DNA of 64,000 nucleotides from Arachnopeziza araneosa. Taxonomy: Eukaryota; Ascomycota; Leotiomycetes; Helotiales; Arachnopezizaceae. How positions within the stretch are numbered: the first letter of the stretch is position 1; each line of letters begins with the position of its first letter. The notes beneath the pieces are model-generated. The model did not search any database. It was not told where the DNA came from and saw nothing but the letters and a program-made list of their open reading frames with translations. The DNA lies in the NCBI GenBank assembly GCA_003988855.1, contig QYAI01000001.1, positions 62,001 to 126,000 of the forward strand. The letters run 5' to 3'. This document shows positions 21,981 through 34,669 of the stretch, one piece after another. Position numbers and translations under genes: made by a program.

Positions 21981-23543
21981 TTTGGTGTACAGGGAAGGCC
22001 ATAAGATGCAAGGATCTTGAAAGAACTTTGTGGGAACGGAGGAGAATTTAAGGAGCCCAAATTAGGCCAAAATTATTTTCTACCAATTACAAACACAAAA
22101 GAACCTTGCGTCGTAATGGAATGGCTAATCTTAGTGCTCACACCGGAGGTAAGCAGGTGACTTGAAATTTGGCGCACTTTAATCGCTGCTTTACTAAATC
22201 TGGTATGGCAGATTAGCAAGTTGTGTGCCTGATAGAAAATTTAAAGGTAGAATCACTCCCTATTCTGACGATAGGCATAGTAGAGAAGCCGGTCACCATT
22301 TAGGGGTATCGTTTCAGCGCGCGTCATTTCAAATCGACGCTTCCTAAACCGTCGTTCACTAGGGAAACCGCCAACTTAAAATTAGATAAAATTCTTGGAG
22401 CGTGACCATCATAGAAGGGCCACCTTCGTCCTTTTTCCAAGTGAGTTTCACATTAGAGCTATTTGTGTGACTTGTGCAAAAGGTATTACGCAAAATTTTA
22501 AGATAGCACAAATTAAAACGGATAACAGACAATCATTGAGTGATCAGCAGAGATATCACCACTAGTGGAAGATTCAACCTCAGACTTGTCACAAGATCAT
22601 ATTATCGACGGCAATCGATTCCGATGAATCCCAACAATGTTCGATGCGGATCGAAAGTCAAGCCGAGCTTGCTCACATTCCACTCGAGGTTCGGTTTCTG
22701 ACATCTGCTATCTCGTCACTGACAGTATATCATTGAAGATGTCCCCTGCCATTGGGTAGATCCAGATGACGATTTCTTAGATCAAGCAAGATACGGGCAC
22801 AGACTAAGTCTGAGGCCAGAAGATGGATCGATTGGATTCTACTTGCTTTTCGTCAACCAACAGATTTACAAAGAACTTCCTAAAAGAATGCATGGATAAA
22901 AACAACTTTGCATTCTCTGCGATTCTTGACCTGACAGAGAACAAACATTTTTCGCATCCGGAGCTGTCTTCATCATCAGTTCCAATGCAAGCTTGAGGGA
23001 GCAAGTAAGATCCGATATCTGGAGTTTCACTTCTTGGAAGTTCACGATCGAGGAAAAGCTACAATGGATGATTTTCATCTACAGGAATTGAGCCCTTTGA
23101 GAGTTGTAGTTGAGAAGGTTCTTAGAGGATATTCATCAATTGCAGAAAGAGGTTGCTGAAGGGTGGAGCCTGAAAATATCTTGGAGTCGTGCCCCATGAT
23201 ATTATTGTTGCAACGAAGATTTCCTTCATGAGTCGAGTCAAAGAATCAATAATCATAATTAATGATATGCTAGGCAGTGTTTGTTGTTGTTGTCGGTTGT
23301 TGTCGCTTCTGAAAAGGGGATCTGCATGGCGGCTATGCAAGACGCTGCAGGGGTCAAGGATACCCTCTGAAAACGCCTCACCTTCTGCAAGGCGCAAGGA
23401 AGCTTCACATGCCCAGCAATGTGGGCAGGCAGACAGCGCCATCACAGTCACAATTCACGCATCTCTCTCGACTTCTTATATCTCCCTCCCTCTGTTTCTC
23501 TTCCACTACCAATTACCTGCCATCAACCACTCGACCCTCCACT
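21981..23543. other. Gene-poor 1.5 kb upstream of the RNase gene
   Basis: AT-rich with only short frames. No exon chain, repeat family or RNA gene was recognised. The last ~150 bp (CT-rich) are probably the promoter and leader of the RNase T2 gene. Confidence 0.45.
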
Positions 23544-24462
23544 ATGTTATCACTCTCTCAACTCACCACCCTCGCCTACACCCTCTTCAGCCAAGTCCCC
23601 CTCCTCTCTCCCAACCCACCCATCCTCAGCCCAGAACCGTGCTTCTCTCCCAAACCTATAAACACAAATGCGCGAACATGTCCTATCGACAGTCCCCTCT
23701 CCTGCCACAACAGCACCGCCGCCCCAGATAGCTGTTGCTTTATCCACCCTGGCGGTCAGCTCCTCAGCACACAGTTCTGGGATACAAGTCCTGCGATAGG
23801 ACCACAAGATAGCTGGACACTGCATGGACTCTGGTATTGCTCCCTTTCGCCCATCAATTATCTCCAAATCCCATGCTAACAGATTCACCTCCAGGCCTGA
23901 CCTTTGCGATGGCTCATATCCAACCTACTGCACCGAAGCTCCAACCTACCATAACATAACCTCCATCATCTCCTCCTCTTCCCACCCCGACGCTCCCGAA
24001 CTCCTCAACTATATGCTAAAATACTGGCTTCCTAACCGCGGCAGCCCAGAACGTTTCTGGCAGCATGAATGGAACAAACATGGGACGTGCGTAAATACAC
24101 TCGCATCTTCATGCTATGACAAGTACTCAGCCGGCGATGAAGTCCTGGACTTCTTCCTCCGTGCGGTGGAGATCTTCAAGAGTCTAGATACCTACAAGGC
24201 TCTTGCGAGTGCGGGTATCTTTCCTAGTTTCTATGATAGGCATACAAGGAAGGATATTCAACATGCGCTAACGAGTATTACGGGGAGTGAGGTGGTGTTG
24301 GGTTGTAGAGCGGGGCAATTGACTGAGGTGTGGTATAGCTTTAATGTTCAGGGAAGTTTGCAGACGGGGGATTTTGTGCCTGCTCCACCCGCAGGGAAGG
24401 GCGGGAGAGGGACATGTCCGGAGAAGGGTATTAAATATTTACCCAAAGGACGGAGATACTGA
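23544..24462 (+). CDS. Secreted ribonuclease T2 family enzyme
   Basis: Exons 23544-23833 and 23895-24462 give 285 aa. The intron (GTATTG to CCAG) splits the first catalytic block; removing it gives WTLHGLWPDLCDG (CAS I). CAS II is FWQHEWNKHGTC. Both active-site His regions are intact, and Cys residues typical of the family are present (SCCFIHPGGQ, SYPTYC, SSCYDKYS). The N-terminus is moderately hydrophobic (MLSLSQLTTLAYTLFSQ), consistent with a signal peptide. RNase T2 enzymes cleave single-stranded RNA without strong base specificity via a 2',3'-cyclic phosphate, usually secreted or vacuolar. The start at ATG 23544 is the one that places the hydrophobic segment first. Confidence 0.93.
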
Positions 24463-27400
24463 AGATGAGGTTTGGGGCGTGGTCTCAATCGAGGGTCATT
24501 TGAACGGTACCTTTAGGATGACATAGAAAGGCAAGATGCCTACTTTGTAAAACATTATTACATCGGCGTTCGGATTTCTAGAGGATGCACTATCATTGAG
24601 CAGGTATATACACGAATTGTACAGAGCACCATTTAAGATCCACCTCTATTCATCTAAACCAAATATTTCCAGCCATGCTGAGAATCAACCAGCGGTGTAT
24701 TCAGTCGAAACTTTGTATCCCAGGTAGGTTAACAAGCATAGAAGCTGCCGTACTAGCTTCCTCTCTCTCAACGCACCCAGCAAGGTTAACAGCATTGCGA
24801 GCTTGATTCATATCTCACCCAATTTCGTACCTTGGGAGTCTGATTGAGATTTCAAGTATTCTTCTTTCTTTAAAATCATGTCCCCAAGACCTCGTAGTCG
24901 ATATCATCGTATTCCTCCCTCCGTCCTTGAACTTCTCTTCTTATCCCTTCATGCAACTGCACTACTAAATCTACCCAATGAACATGTCCCATATACATAC
25001 ATACATAAAGCCACATTTTCTTTCCATCAGACAAAATAAGTGTCATGAGCATGGCGAACGAATCTCGGGAATAACACCAGCTTCCATGTACGTGCCTGCC
25101 CACCGGATCGGCAGGACAAGATCCTGCAGAGTAACAACCATCAAATCCCATACTGTGCGAATTTGGGCCCCCGGTACTCTGGTGCTTGCTGGCTACTGGT
25201 GTTGTCATCATTGATTCTTGAGTGGTAGATTTTGTTCTTGTAATAGTGAGGGTTGGTGATAAGAGGACCGTTTAAAGAGACTGAGGAGTGGTTGAATATT
25301 GAAAATGAGAGACGTGAGTTTGTACCGTAAAAATGCCATGGTGAATTCCGGTGTCATCAATAGATTCCCCTCTTGAAATTTTTGATTTATAGACCCGTTC
25401 CTGAATACCATGTTAGCGTCTTGTTTGAAGATAATCCAGAACCAATTTCAAAACGGCACTGAAATATCAAGAAAACCGCAGTAAAGGTATATTTGATCTC
25501 AGAAAGAAACATCACCAGCTCTGCAGCAGCCCACCGAGTCGGCAGGCGTGCTACAAGCATTTAGTCATCGGTGAAGTTACCAGCTTCAACGACGACGAAA
25601 CGGAAAAGAACAGAGCATGCAGTTAGCTGCTGATATCGGTCATCATCAATCTGTGCGTATACTGTAAAATTAATGAGAGTGTTGAGTGTTTGTGAAATTT
25701 AGAGACTCTTACCTGGATGTTTCGGCCCGAGAATGGCTATCTTCTTTGCAGAGCTGATAGGAATAAGTTAGCATGAAACATGTAGTCAACTTCAAGAAAG
25801 TGAATGTGGTCAGAGGAATTTTCAAAATGGATGACTAATTGGGTAATCTCAGACTGAAAACATCAATAGTTGTAACATAATCTACCAAATCGGCAGATGG
25901 ATGGGATAGGATGAGGTTGCAGACTTGTTACGAGTATGCCAGCTACTGATATAGGTCATCATGGATATCTATCTATAAACGATAATGTCGAGCGTATTGA
26001 TGATTTTATGATGAATAAGACGATACTCAAGAAACGATCTTCGAGAATGGAAACTGTGGCGTCTTTCGCAAATTGACAACACAGATTTGAGCATAAAGCA
26101 GAAAAAAAACTTGTGAGAAAGAGCGACCAGATAGCAGAAGGGAGTTCAGTCTGTAACATCAATTGAATAATCTCAGGTAAAAAAAACCAACAGCTGAGCA
26201 TGTCTACCGAATCGGCAGAGAAATTACAGAAACCCTCCCAGTTGTAACTTTATGCTAGGCGTTGGTGTCGGTCATCATAGATAGTGTGTATGCCAAGTGC
26301 GAAAAAAAGGAACCTTGAGTTTTTGGTGGACAAAAGATCTTTGTCGATCACGCTCAGCTTCAACCTCAACTAGGTTAGCATGGACTAGTGTAGCGAAGAG
26401 CTAGGTGAAAGGAAAATAAAAATGGACTTGATAGTATGAAAATAGCTTCGCTTCTGAAAATTGGATGAATCTCAGACAGAGAACATCAGCAGAGTCATAT
26501 TCCCAACCGAATCGGACGGGAAGGCAAAAGAATGCCCGGTAATTACAATTATGCTAGCGCTGATAGAGGTCGTCATCGATAAAGTAGGCAAAGTTTTCCC
26601 AGAATTCTGCGCTAAGGATGAAAAAAGTACTCGAAGCTCTAACAGGTTAAGTTCATTTTCAGTCCTAACTTAAGTGGTTGCGCGGAGCTTTGAATGATGC
26701 CGGAGATATTGACTGACTGAACCACTACCTTTGAGGAGAAAACTAAACATAAGACGAGAGAATGAATGAAACTTCAAGAAATGGCGTCTTGGGGTATTTG
26801 GGGAAACCCTCTAACAGAGTCAGCGCTGAACCGGCAAAGTAACTAGCCCAACCTCATTTGATTTTTCCGTCACCAAGAAGCTATCTCAAAAGTAGACAGT
26901 CTCAGACAATCTGCCGTGGCAGCGCATGACTTTTCCATTTCTGCTTCCAAGCCGGGGCCAAATTTTCGTCATAAAAATACACTATTGTTTCTTCTTATCG
27001 CCTCTCATTCAAATTATTCTCGTAATCTGAGGACCGCTATTTCTCGAGTGAGCTCAGACACGTCAACACCAACTGTAATACCCCACCCGAAGGTCGTAGG
27101 TGTCAGCCGCTGATACCGTCATCATGGATCTTATTTCGAAGACTCTTTCTGAAGAGCCTCCGTTCCGTGGATTGAAAATTGTTTCTATGGTAACAGTTGG
27201 ATATGCCTGAGTTGAAGCATCTTTACACACAACTCGTCTCAGACACATGAATACCAAAAGCTGAAACATCTTGACCAAAGGGTCTGGATGCCAGCCATCA
27301 GCACTGTCATCATAGACTTGTTTTAAGATCCTTCCTAGGAACTTTCCCTACGGCAACTTGCTTGAGATCATCTCGTCTCTTTTTCGTTGCACCAAGATAT

Positions 27401-27980
27401 TTGCATCTAATGAACCATTGTGCAAAAATTTTCACCTTCTATCAAAAAGAAGATAAAAGCCCCCTCATCGCAGTAACTGAACATGAGAAAGGGAATTCAA
27501 ACATAGCAACATCAAAAGCTAGAAAGTCAAAAAACAATGACTACTCATACCAATTGCAAACAGAACGAAGAAAGCAGAACTCAACTAACTTGAAAGACGG
27601 GACCTGGAATTGAAAGTGAGTTGATAGCAGAGTTTTATTAAGACGAAGAAAGGTGAAAGCGCGAAGAAAGTTACAAATAACTAGGTGATTGGATGAGTCA
27701 TTCCAGCATCGGTTCCCATGATTTCAGTAATGAAATGGACGAGATCCTTCGATTTGAAAAGGAAAGAGAGTGGCTTTCACAGCCGGAATAGGAAAGGTAG
27801 TGTATTATTGTGAAAGCAGGGTTGAATGGAGCTGTAGACAGGTCTGCTTTAATTTCTCATTCTCATAATGACAACTATGATATCTTCGTAATGAGCGCTT
27901 TTATTCATTTTGACTTGACAAAACAATACAACTTAACGCCAAAGTAAACCCCAGGTTCCTTCCTGTTCACTAAGATCCAC
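24463..27980. other. Gene-poor 3.5 kb region dominated by decayed repeats
   Basis: No intact gene supported. The stretch 25100-27320 is built of degenerate ~320-bp units described separately. Position 24876-25211 (minus) has a 111-codon frame that begins inside the best unit (MMTTPVASKHQSTGG, CPADPVGRHVHG). It could be the remnant of a coding ancestor but has no known domain. Confidence 0.5.
25101..27316 (-). repeat. Degenerate ~320-bp tandem repeat family
   Basis: On the minus strand each unit contains a first block close to ATGATGACCGATATCAGC, seen (plus coordinates) near 25205, 25640, 25955, 26270, 26568, 27115 and 27303. A second block, close to CTGCCGATTCGGTAGAC, follows at 25101-25115, 25531-25546, 25883-25896, 26203-26217, 26505-26518 and, weakly, 26829-26837. 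It is followed in most units by TGATGTTTTCTGTCTGAGATT-like sequence. Unit spacing is about 300-435 bp. Frames are not conserved between copies, so if it once coded it is now decayed. Confidence 0.8.
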
Positions 27981-29821
27981 CTACAAATCTGTAATACACC
28001 CATGACTAGCATCACTCACCAACTTTCCATACTTTGCCAAAGTCCCTTTTGTGTATTTAGGGGGCTTAGGAACAAACTCCTTCCTCCTCTTCTCTAACTC
28101 CTCTTCCTCGACCTCCAAATCCAAGATCCTCTTCTCCGCATCAATGATAACCTTATCGCCGTCTCGGACAAGACCTATTGGTCCACCCTCCTGGGCTTCA
28201 GGGACGATATGTCCAATCAAGAAACCGTGACTTCCGCCGCTGAATCGCCCATCAGTGATGAGTGCGACGTCTTTTCCTAATCCTGCACCCATGATGGCGG
28301 AACTAGGCTTCAGCATTTCTGGCATACCGGGGCCGCCCTTGGGACCTTCGTAGCGGATCACGACAACAGTTTTCTCGCCCTTCTTAATCTCGCCTCTCTC
28401 TAAAGCGTGGATAAAGTCGTCTTCAGCATCATAGCATTTCGCTTTCCCCTCAAATCTCAATCCTTCTTTGCCAGTGATCTTACCGACCGAACCTCCAGGT
28501 GCTAAAGAACCACGAAGGATTTGAATATGTCCAGTCTTCTTGATCGGATTTGATAATGGACGGATGATAACTTGATCACTTGGGAAGTCGGGTGCATTCT
28601 CGAGGTTCTTGGCTAGTGTTTGGCCAGTAACAGTCATGCCTGACCCGTCAATGATGCCTTCTTTCAGAAGATATTTGAGAAGAGCAGGTGTGCCACCGAT
28701 ATTGTAGAGATCGGCCATGACGTATTTTCCAGAGGGTTTGAGATCAGCTAGGAAGGGGATGCGGTCCGATACAGCCTGGAAATCATCGATGGTCAATTTC
28801 ACACCTACCGAGTCGGCCATAGCAATCAAATGGAGAACGGCATTGGTGGAACCACCTGTAATGTTGACAAGAATCATCGCTTGCTCGAATGCGTGACGAG
28901 TCATAATGTCGCGGGGTCTGATATCCTCTTTCAGCAGGTTCTTGATAGCTCCACCAGCTGCCAAACATTCCATATACTTGGCTTGTGATTCTGCTGGGTT
29001 GGAAGATGAACCAGGAAGTGTCATTCCCATAACCTCAATAGCTGTAGCCATGGTATTGGCAGTATACATGCCACCACAAGCTCCACCGCCTGGACACGCA
29101 TGGCGGATAATATCGTATCTGGTCTCCTCGGTGATCTCGCCCGTAATGAATTGTCCATAAGCCTGGAATGCGGACACAATATCAATGTCGGCATTATCTT
29201 GTGTTTTCGCACAACCAGGTTTGATTGTTCCACCATAAACCATCAGTGAGGGCCTGTTTACTCTTCCCATAGCTATCATCACACCTGGCATATTCTTGTC
29301 ACAACCTGGAATGGAAATATTTGCATCGTACCACTGCCCACCCATAACCGTTTCTATTGAGTCTGCAATCAAGTCTCTCGACTGCAGCGAGTATCTCATG
29401 CCTTTTGTGCCCATCGAAATGCCGTCGCTCACACCGACAGTATTGAACTGGTAACCAATCAATCCAGCCTTCTCCACACCTTCCCTCACGCGGTTATTGA
29501 GATCGAGCAGGTGCATATTACATGGATTGCCAGTATACCAGACAGAGGAGATGCCGACTTGGGCTTTGCTGAGATCTGCATCTGTCAAGCCGGTTGCGTA
29601 GAGCATTGCTTGCGAAGCACCTTGGGATTTAGGTTGTGTAATTGATGCGGAGACTTTGTTGAGCTTTGGTTCGTCGTTTTGAAGGCGGGAGGTACTGGTA
29701 ATAGAGCGACTGCTATCATCAGTACAATTCTCCTTCAATTGGGATCGACTCACAGGTATTGAGAAGCTCTCTTGGAGCTCCGCAAAGCTGTCGCTCTCCT
29801 GCTCAATTGTGGCAACAACAT
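27981..29821 (-). CDS. ILV3: Dihydroxyacid dehydratase, mitochondrial
   Basis: Exons 29821-29754 and 29694-27981 give 593 aa. The big open frame has no N-terminal ATG. The ATG at 29821, in another frame, opens MLLPQLSRRATALRSSKR, a textbook mitochondrial presequence, and a 59-nt intron (GTGAGT to CCAG) joins it in frame to TSRLQNDEPKLNKVS. Family motifs are complete: GNPCNMH, PGCDKNMPG, CPGGGACGGMYTANTM (Fe-S cluster cysteines), TDGRFSGGSHGF and the C-terminal KYGKLVSDASHGC. It dehydrates 2,3-dihydroxy-isovalerate and 2,3-dihydroxy-3-methylvalerate to the keto acids, the third step of valine and isoleucine synthesis in the mitochondrial matrix. It is divergent from the gene at 30333. Confidence 0.96.
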
Positions 29822-30332
29822 AGTCAATTGAAGATCGCTTTCCAATCCTATAACGTAGTCTCAGCTTCTCCGCCAATATCTTCGAGTTCGAAGGGAGGGG
29901 TGACTGGTGAGGTTATGACTCTTCCCACCGTCTAAATAAAAGTCTGTACTCTCCGCATTCGCAGTGCAGCGCAGGGATTCGACCGAAGTGTGGCGTCCAA
30001 TAGTTGTGGAGGCAGTTGTCAGCCTCTGCACTCGCCACAGTAGTCAGGAACCACGACATGTGCTAAGACAGGATGCCAACACACCGAGGCAGAGGGTGGG
30101 GAACTTCGCATCGACTTCCTAAAGTAAACAACGCAATCCTACGACTCGGGGGAATAAATAGCCATCTGTCCTCTTTGTCCATCCTCCAAGTTTTCTACTG
30201 GTACTTAATTAGCCTTGTTCCTGCAGCATCCTTTATTCTAGCTCTGAAGCTCTAAGCTACCCCGCCAAACCACCATATCGTCCTATCAACCAACAAATAA
30301 CACTTCTATTCAACAACAATCAGTCAATCATA
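29822..30332. promoter_or_regulatory. Bidirectional promoter region between ILV3 and the 30333 gene
   Basis: About 510 bp between two divergent start codons. No specific motif was identified with confidence. Confidence 0.5.
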
Positions 30333-31063
30333 ATGGCAGCACCTCAAGAAGTCACCATAGCCGATATATCCGGCTCCTGGGTCATGGTAAGTCTCCTATC
30401 AATCCCTCGTCTCTTTACTAGCACTAACACCTCCACCAGAACAAATCCATCTCCGATAACACCGAACCTATCCTCATCCTCCAAGGCATCTCCTGGTTCA
30501 CGCGTAAAGCCATATCCCTCGCGACCGTCACTCTTCACGTGAAACAATACCCTGTACCCGCCACCGCAGCTGAAACTTCCCACATCGACATTGAGCAAAC
30601 CGCAACAGGGGGCATCAAAGGGACGACCGAGCTCCGTACTTTAGACTGGCAGAAACGGCAGCACACCGACCACATCTTCGGTGACTTAGTCGGTCAATCC
30701 CGCTGGCTCACTTTGTCACAAGTGACTTCCCAATCCCTCCCATCGCCTGAGCTCTCCACTGGTGCCTACGTACCCCGCGAAGACGAGAATGCCTATTTAG
30801 TCGCTGATTGGTTGGAGGACGAGGAGGAGAGCGGTGGTCCCGAGGGCCAGAGACATCTTGAGAGTTTTGTGGTGAATGAGGAGAAGAAGTGGACTGCAAG
30901 GCAGATTTGGGGATTTGCAATTGTGGATGGGAAGAGATACTACGTGCGTCGGCTGGCAGTGAGAAAGATCGGAGAGGATGAGTGCTTGTTTGCAAGGTTT
31001 GTCTATAATTGGCAGGGACGAGAGGATAAGAAGGAGGAGGAGGATGATGGATTGGTTTATTAG
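30333..31063 (+). CDS. Conserved fungal protein of unknown function, 225 aa
   Basis: Exons 30333-30386 and 30440-31063. The 53-nt intron (GTAAGT to CCAG) joins ISGSWVM to NKSISDNTEP in phase 0. The product has no signal peptide or membrane segment. The order SGSWVMNKS, GISWFTRKAISLATVTLHV, HIDIEQTATGGIKG, TELRTLDW, DHIFGDLVGQSRW and WGFAIVDGKRYYVRR suggests a small beta-rich fold of lipocalin or fatty-acid-binding-protein type; I remember similar uncharacterised proteins across ascomycetes. Ligand and role are unknown. The acidic tail (EDKKEEEDDG) is probably disordered. Confidence 0.8.
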
Positions 31064-31483
31064 AACCGAGAGTTGATCAACTGATGGTAGGTGGGTATCG
31101 AGAAAAGGATTGGGGTAAATTGAGTTTTTTTTGGAAGCATGGATTACACAGAGAAAATGTTCGGATGAACAGAAACAACGACGATGATACCAATAATCCT
31201 AGAGGGAGAACACATGCTATACAATGAACTTGATGCGTTTGAAAATCAATATTTGGGTCAAAATCAGACTTTGTTTTTGCTAAAGGCGCTACCAGTGTAT
31301 TTCTACCTATCTATCAGGTTTCCGTACACCAAAGAAACAATTTCGCTGGTAGAAGACGAAAAAATACAGCTGCGCTCAGAAAAGCTTTCCTCTGAACATC
31401 ACGAATGAAGACAAGAACAGACTACCGCTAACAGCATGATAACGTCGAAGTCTTCATCTTGTATATTGTGAGACACTTGGTCC

Positions 31484-32458
31484 TTAGAGTTCGTCGTGCT
31501 TTTTGAGAAATTTGCGTGCCATCTCTACCAAAGCACGATATCTCTCGGTTTTCATGAGCAAATATGTCCAAAGAAGCTTTCCCTGAGGACCTAGCTGATT
31601 GAAATGACATTCCAGCGATTCATGCACCATTTTCCCTAATTCTGCGGTTGGATAAAACTTAGTGGATGGAATAGCTACTAGCATGATCGGATCATTCTCA
31701 AGTATGTTGCCCATGGACGTCGATTCCGAGGTACACACTCTTTGTCCGCACCGAAAGAACAGTCTGCGAGTCGCCGTGTTGTCTTCCTTATGAGGCAAGA
31801 GCAGATGAACTGCAGGCTGGCTCATCAAATCGCAACTAGAAGCCTCAACGCTAAATCGTTCCGACCCCGAATGTTGCCCTACTGAAAATCGAATTTCCTC
31901 TTGCCGCCTATCTCCCAGAAGTTTTTCTCCTTCTTTCAGCACCCATGAGAGTCTATTTGTTGACTTGAGTTCTTGATTTGGGCCCAACTCAAAATGAGAA
32001 AGCGAGTCTTCAAGCGAGGGATCAATATGCAAGGCGCCATTGGGGCGGATCTCAACATAAGCCGTCGTGAAATTGACCATATAAAAAACGGCGAGTTTGA
32101 ATTTCGCATTTACTGTCGTTGTTGCGGTATCAGCTATTGTGGGAGCCTGATTATTTCTGCAATCGATAAGCTGAGGCTCATTCGTGAAAAAAGTCACCGG
32201 AAGCCTCTGAATATGTCTGGTCAAACGATCAGTTTTGATAATTCTCATTGCAAATCAGTATACGTACATAGTTTTTGGTGGAACGATAGTAGTGGCCAAG
32301 AACCCGTTGCATTCTGCTATGTGAGAAGAGTGAGAACTAAGGTTATGGGATGGTAGGTTATTTTTTATGGGATACTCGTTGAGAGAATCCTTTATGGATT
32401 TCTGATTGAGGGCTACCGTGAGTCCAACAAGAGCAAAAGCGAAGATATTGGACTTCAT
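31484..32458 (-). CDS. Secreted or endomembrane protein of unknown function, 305 aa
   Basis: Exons 32458-32264 and 32206-31484 in coding order. The start MKSNIFAFALVGLTVALNQ is a signal peptide. The intron fits GTATAC (32263) to TTCAG (32207), joining PPKTMY to RLPVTFFTNEP in phase 0; a GTACGT donor 4 nt upstream would break the frame. Downstream there is no known domain; segments such as FYMVNFTTAYVEIRPNG and HLLLPHKEDNT look globular. Cys residues are few. Product localisation is inferred from the signal peptide alone. Confidence 0.68.
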
Positions 32459-34571
32459 CTTGGTGGGAGAGCGTTGAATCCAAGGGCGGAGGGATTTCTT
32501 TGCTAACAGAGAGCCGAAAACAGGAAAATGTGTGATTGTATGGAGAAGAAGCTAGAAAAAGTTGAGATAGCGACTGTGATATCAAAATTTTGGATGGTTA
32601 AAAGCGATTTGGAGATAAGTAACAGCGTTGGATGATTGTGGAGAAGAGGTGGACTAATCGCGAAGAAAGAAAGTTAACGCACTAGCCAGCTTGTTTTTCG
32701 GGAAGGCAGTATGGGGGCACGCATGAAATGGTGAAAGAAGGAGCGAGGAGGAGGCTATTTTGGTCCCTGAAAACATGATATTCAGTGATCGAAAGCGCTA
32801 TAAGTCAAATGTCAATTTCGTTGTGGACTATTGCCTCTCTTCCGTGAGTCTTCCATCCAACTCTGAATTTTGTAAAGTAAATCTAGCGAAGACCTCGCTG
32901 ACTCTCATGTAAGATAAATCAAGCTGTGGCCCCAAACGCCAATCTCATCATCAATGCCATGGCTCCAGTCCCGATCCGCCTCCTTATCGCTCAGAGTCTC
33001 CTGTCTAAAAATAAGAGCCTTTGCCTCCAGAATATTTCACTCTGTAGACGGTTGAACTTCGTGGAAAACAACGATATGATTCTCAGAAGGGGCAATGACC
33101 TTGCAAAAACATGACATAAGGCCCACGAACTCAAGTGCCGTGGTGACGACTAGTCAGATACAAGATGGAAGACGAGGAAAATTGAGGCCATATTCTTGAC
33201 AACTTCTAAAGGGATTTAGAGCCACTAGTAACAGAAAAAGCCCATCTATCAATGAAGGAATTCCAACACTCGAGGACCCTAGATGAATTTCTGCGAAGAG
33301 TGAAGAAGAAGATAAGGAAGCTAGCAATATGTCGAAGTGATTGACGAGATGATAAGCTTATGCAGGAGCAACTAGCCTAAACAGCTCATGCACGAGAACA
33401 ATGTCATTCCTTGTCGGTAAGCTATCGACACCCCACCCCCCACATCCCGAGAGAGCGGTGCGGGTCTCAACTTTGAAGATCAATAGACTCTATCCACAAA
33501 ACTAGATCCTCTTCATACTTTCGAAGGATTACTCAAATAGACACCTCATCTGTCTTGAAGCTCCTTGTAGTCGAACTCTGAAGCTCGAAGTTCTGCCAGG
33601 GAAGTTTGAAACTGGTCACGTGGATCTCACGTGGTGAGTCCCACTTCAACCTGAATCACATCATTTCTTTGTCTACGCCTCAATCTTTTGTCAACTATTT
33701 TCCCAGAGCTACACAAGTCTCAAGCTAGGTACCAGCTTGTCAGCAAGTTTTCATCGCGGTCCAGTAGCTGCATCGGCAGATGATAGCCTCATCTTAGCCC
33801 CAAATCGATTTTATATTACGACAGGCTACAGGCTATTCTCTCTCTACATGTCGTTGCATGGAGGCAGGAAAATCATTACTTCTACTGTTTAGCCTTGCGA
33901 TTTTTCCCGCGGCGACGGCATTGGATAGATAACCGTGCCTTGCCTTTGTTTTTGACAATTTAAAGTGGGCAGCGATGTCTGCTCGGAGAATTTTTCTTTC
34001 GGGAAGGATGCTATGACTTCATCCAAACTTCCTTTCTACAGTTCCTCATATCGTGTCCTGCTATAGCTCCAAAATTAGCTATCTTTGATCGAGAATGGTT
34101 TAGCGTACGGACGCAAGGTTGAAATTTTGGATCTCATCACATTTGCTCTCCCTGGCATGCGAAGTCTTGGGTTTCTTTGGAGGAATAAGCTCCACAAGAT
34201 CAATCTGTCTGGGTCATCTCCAGATCTTGGTACTACCCGCTCGACCAAATTCAAATTTTCGGTTCTCGTCAGTCCAGTGATACTGGTTTACATATCTCCC
34301 TTGCATTTACATATCTTCACGTACGTTTCTTATAGTTGCATGCTGATAGGACGGCAACTACTATAATGATTGCAAAAGTGGAGATGTACCTCTCGTATTC
34401 TTTGCGAAAGACTATATCTCCGCGTTATCCGAACCCTAACGATCTTGACGGTTATGGTATTTCCAGCGCTGGTTGCACATTGCCGAATCAATTATCCGCT
34501 CACTGTGCACAGAAGCTACTAAACCAAGGGGTCGCTCCGATATTGGAATTTGAGTGATCCGACTTTACACG
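32459..34571. other. Gene-poor 2.1 kb, no gene recognised
   Basis: Short frames only (longest about 93 codons), none with a domain or a splice-consistent chain. The right end is the promoter of the small secreted protein gene at 34670. Confidence 0.45.
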
Positions 34572-34578
34572 TATAAAG
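34572..34578 (+). promoter_or_regulatory. Probable TATA box (TATAAAG)
   Basis: TATAAAG lies 98 bp upstream of the ATG at 34670 in the only candidate promoter position for this small secreted protein gene. The spacing suits a transcription start some 30-60 bp further down and a short leader. Confidence 0.5.
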
Positions 34579-34669
34579 ACCCAGCTGCCCCTGATGCCGA
34601 GCAATCATATCTATTAAGGAACCCCATAACAAACCTTCGAATTCAAATTGCTTGACAATTTCCATCATC

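Noticed and set aside
32926..33114. Small plus-strand ORF of 62 codons
   Set aside because: Starts at a weak context, no signal peptide or homology; expected by chance in 2 kb of intergenic DNA.
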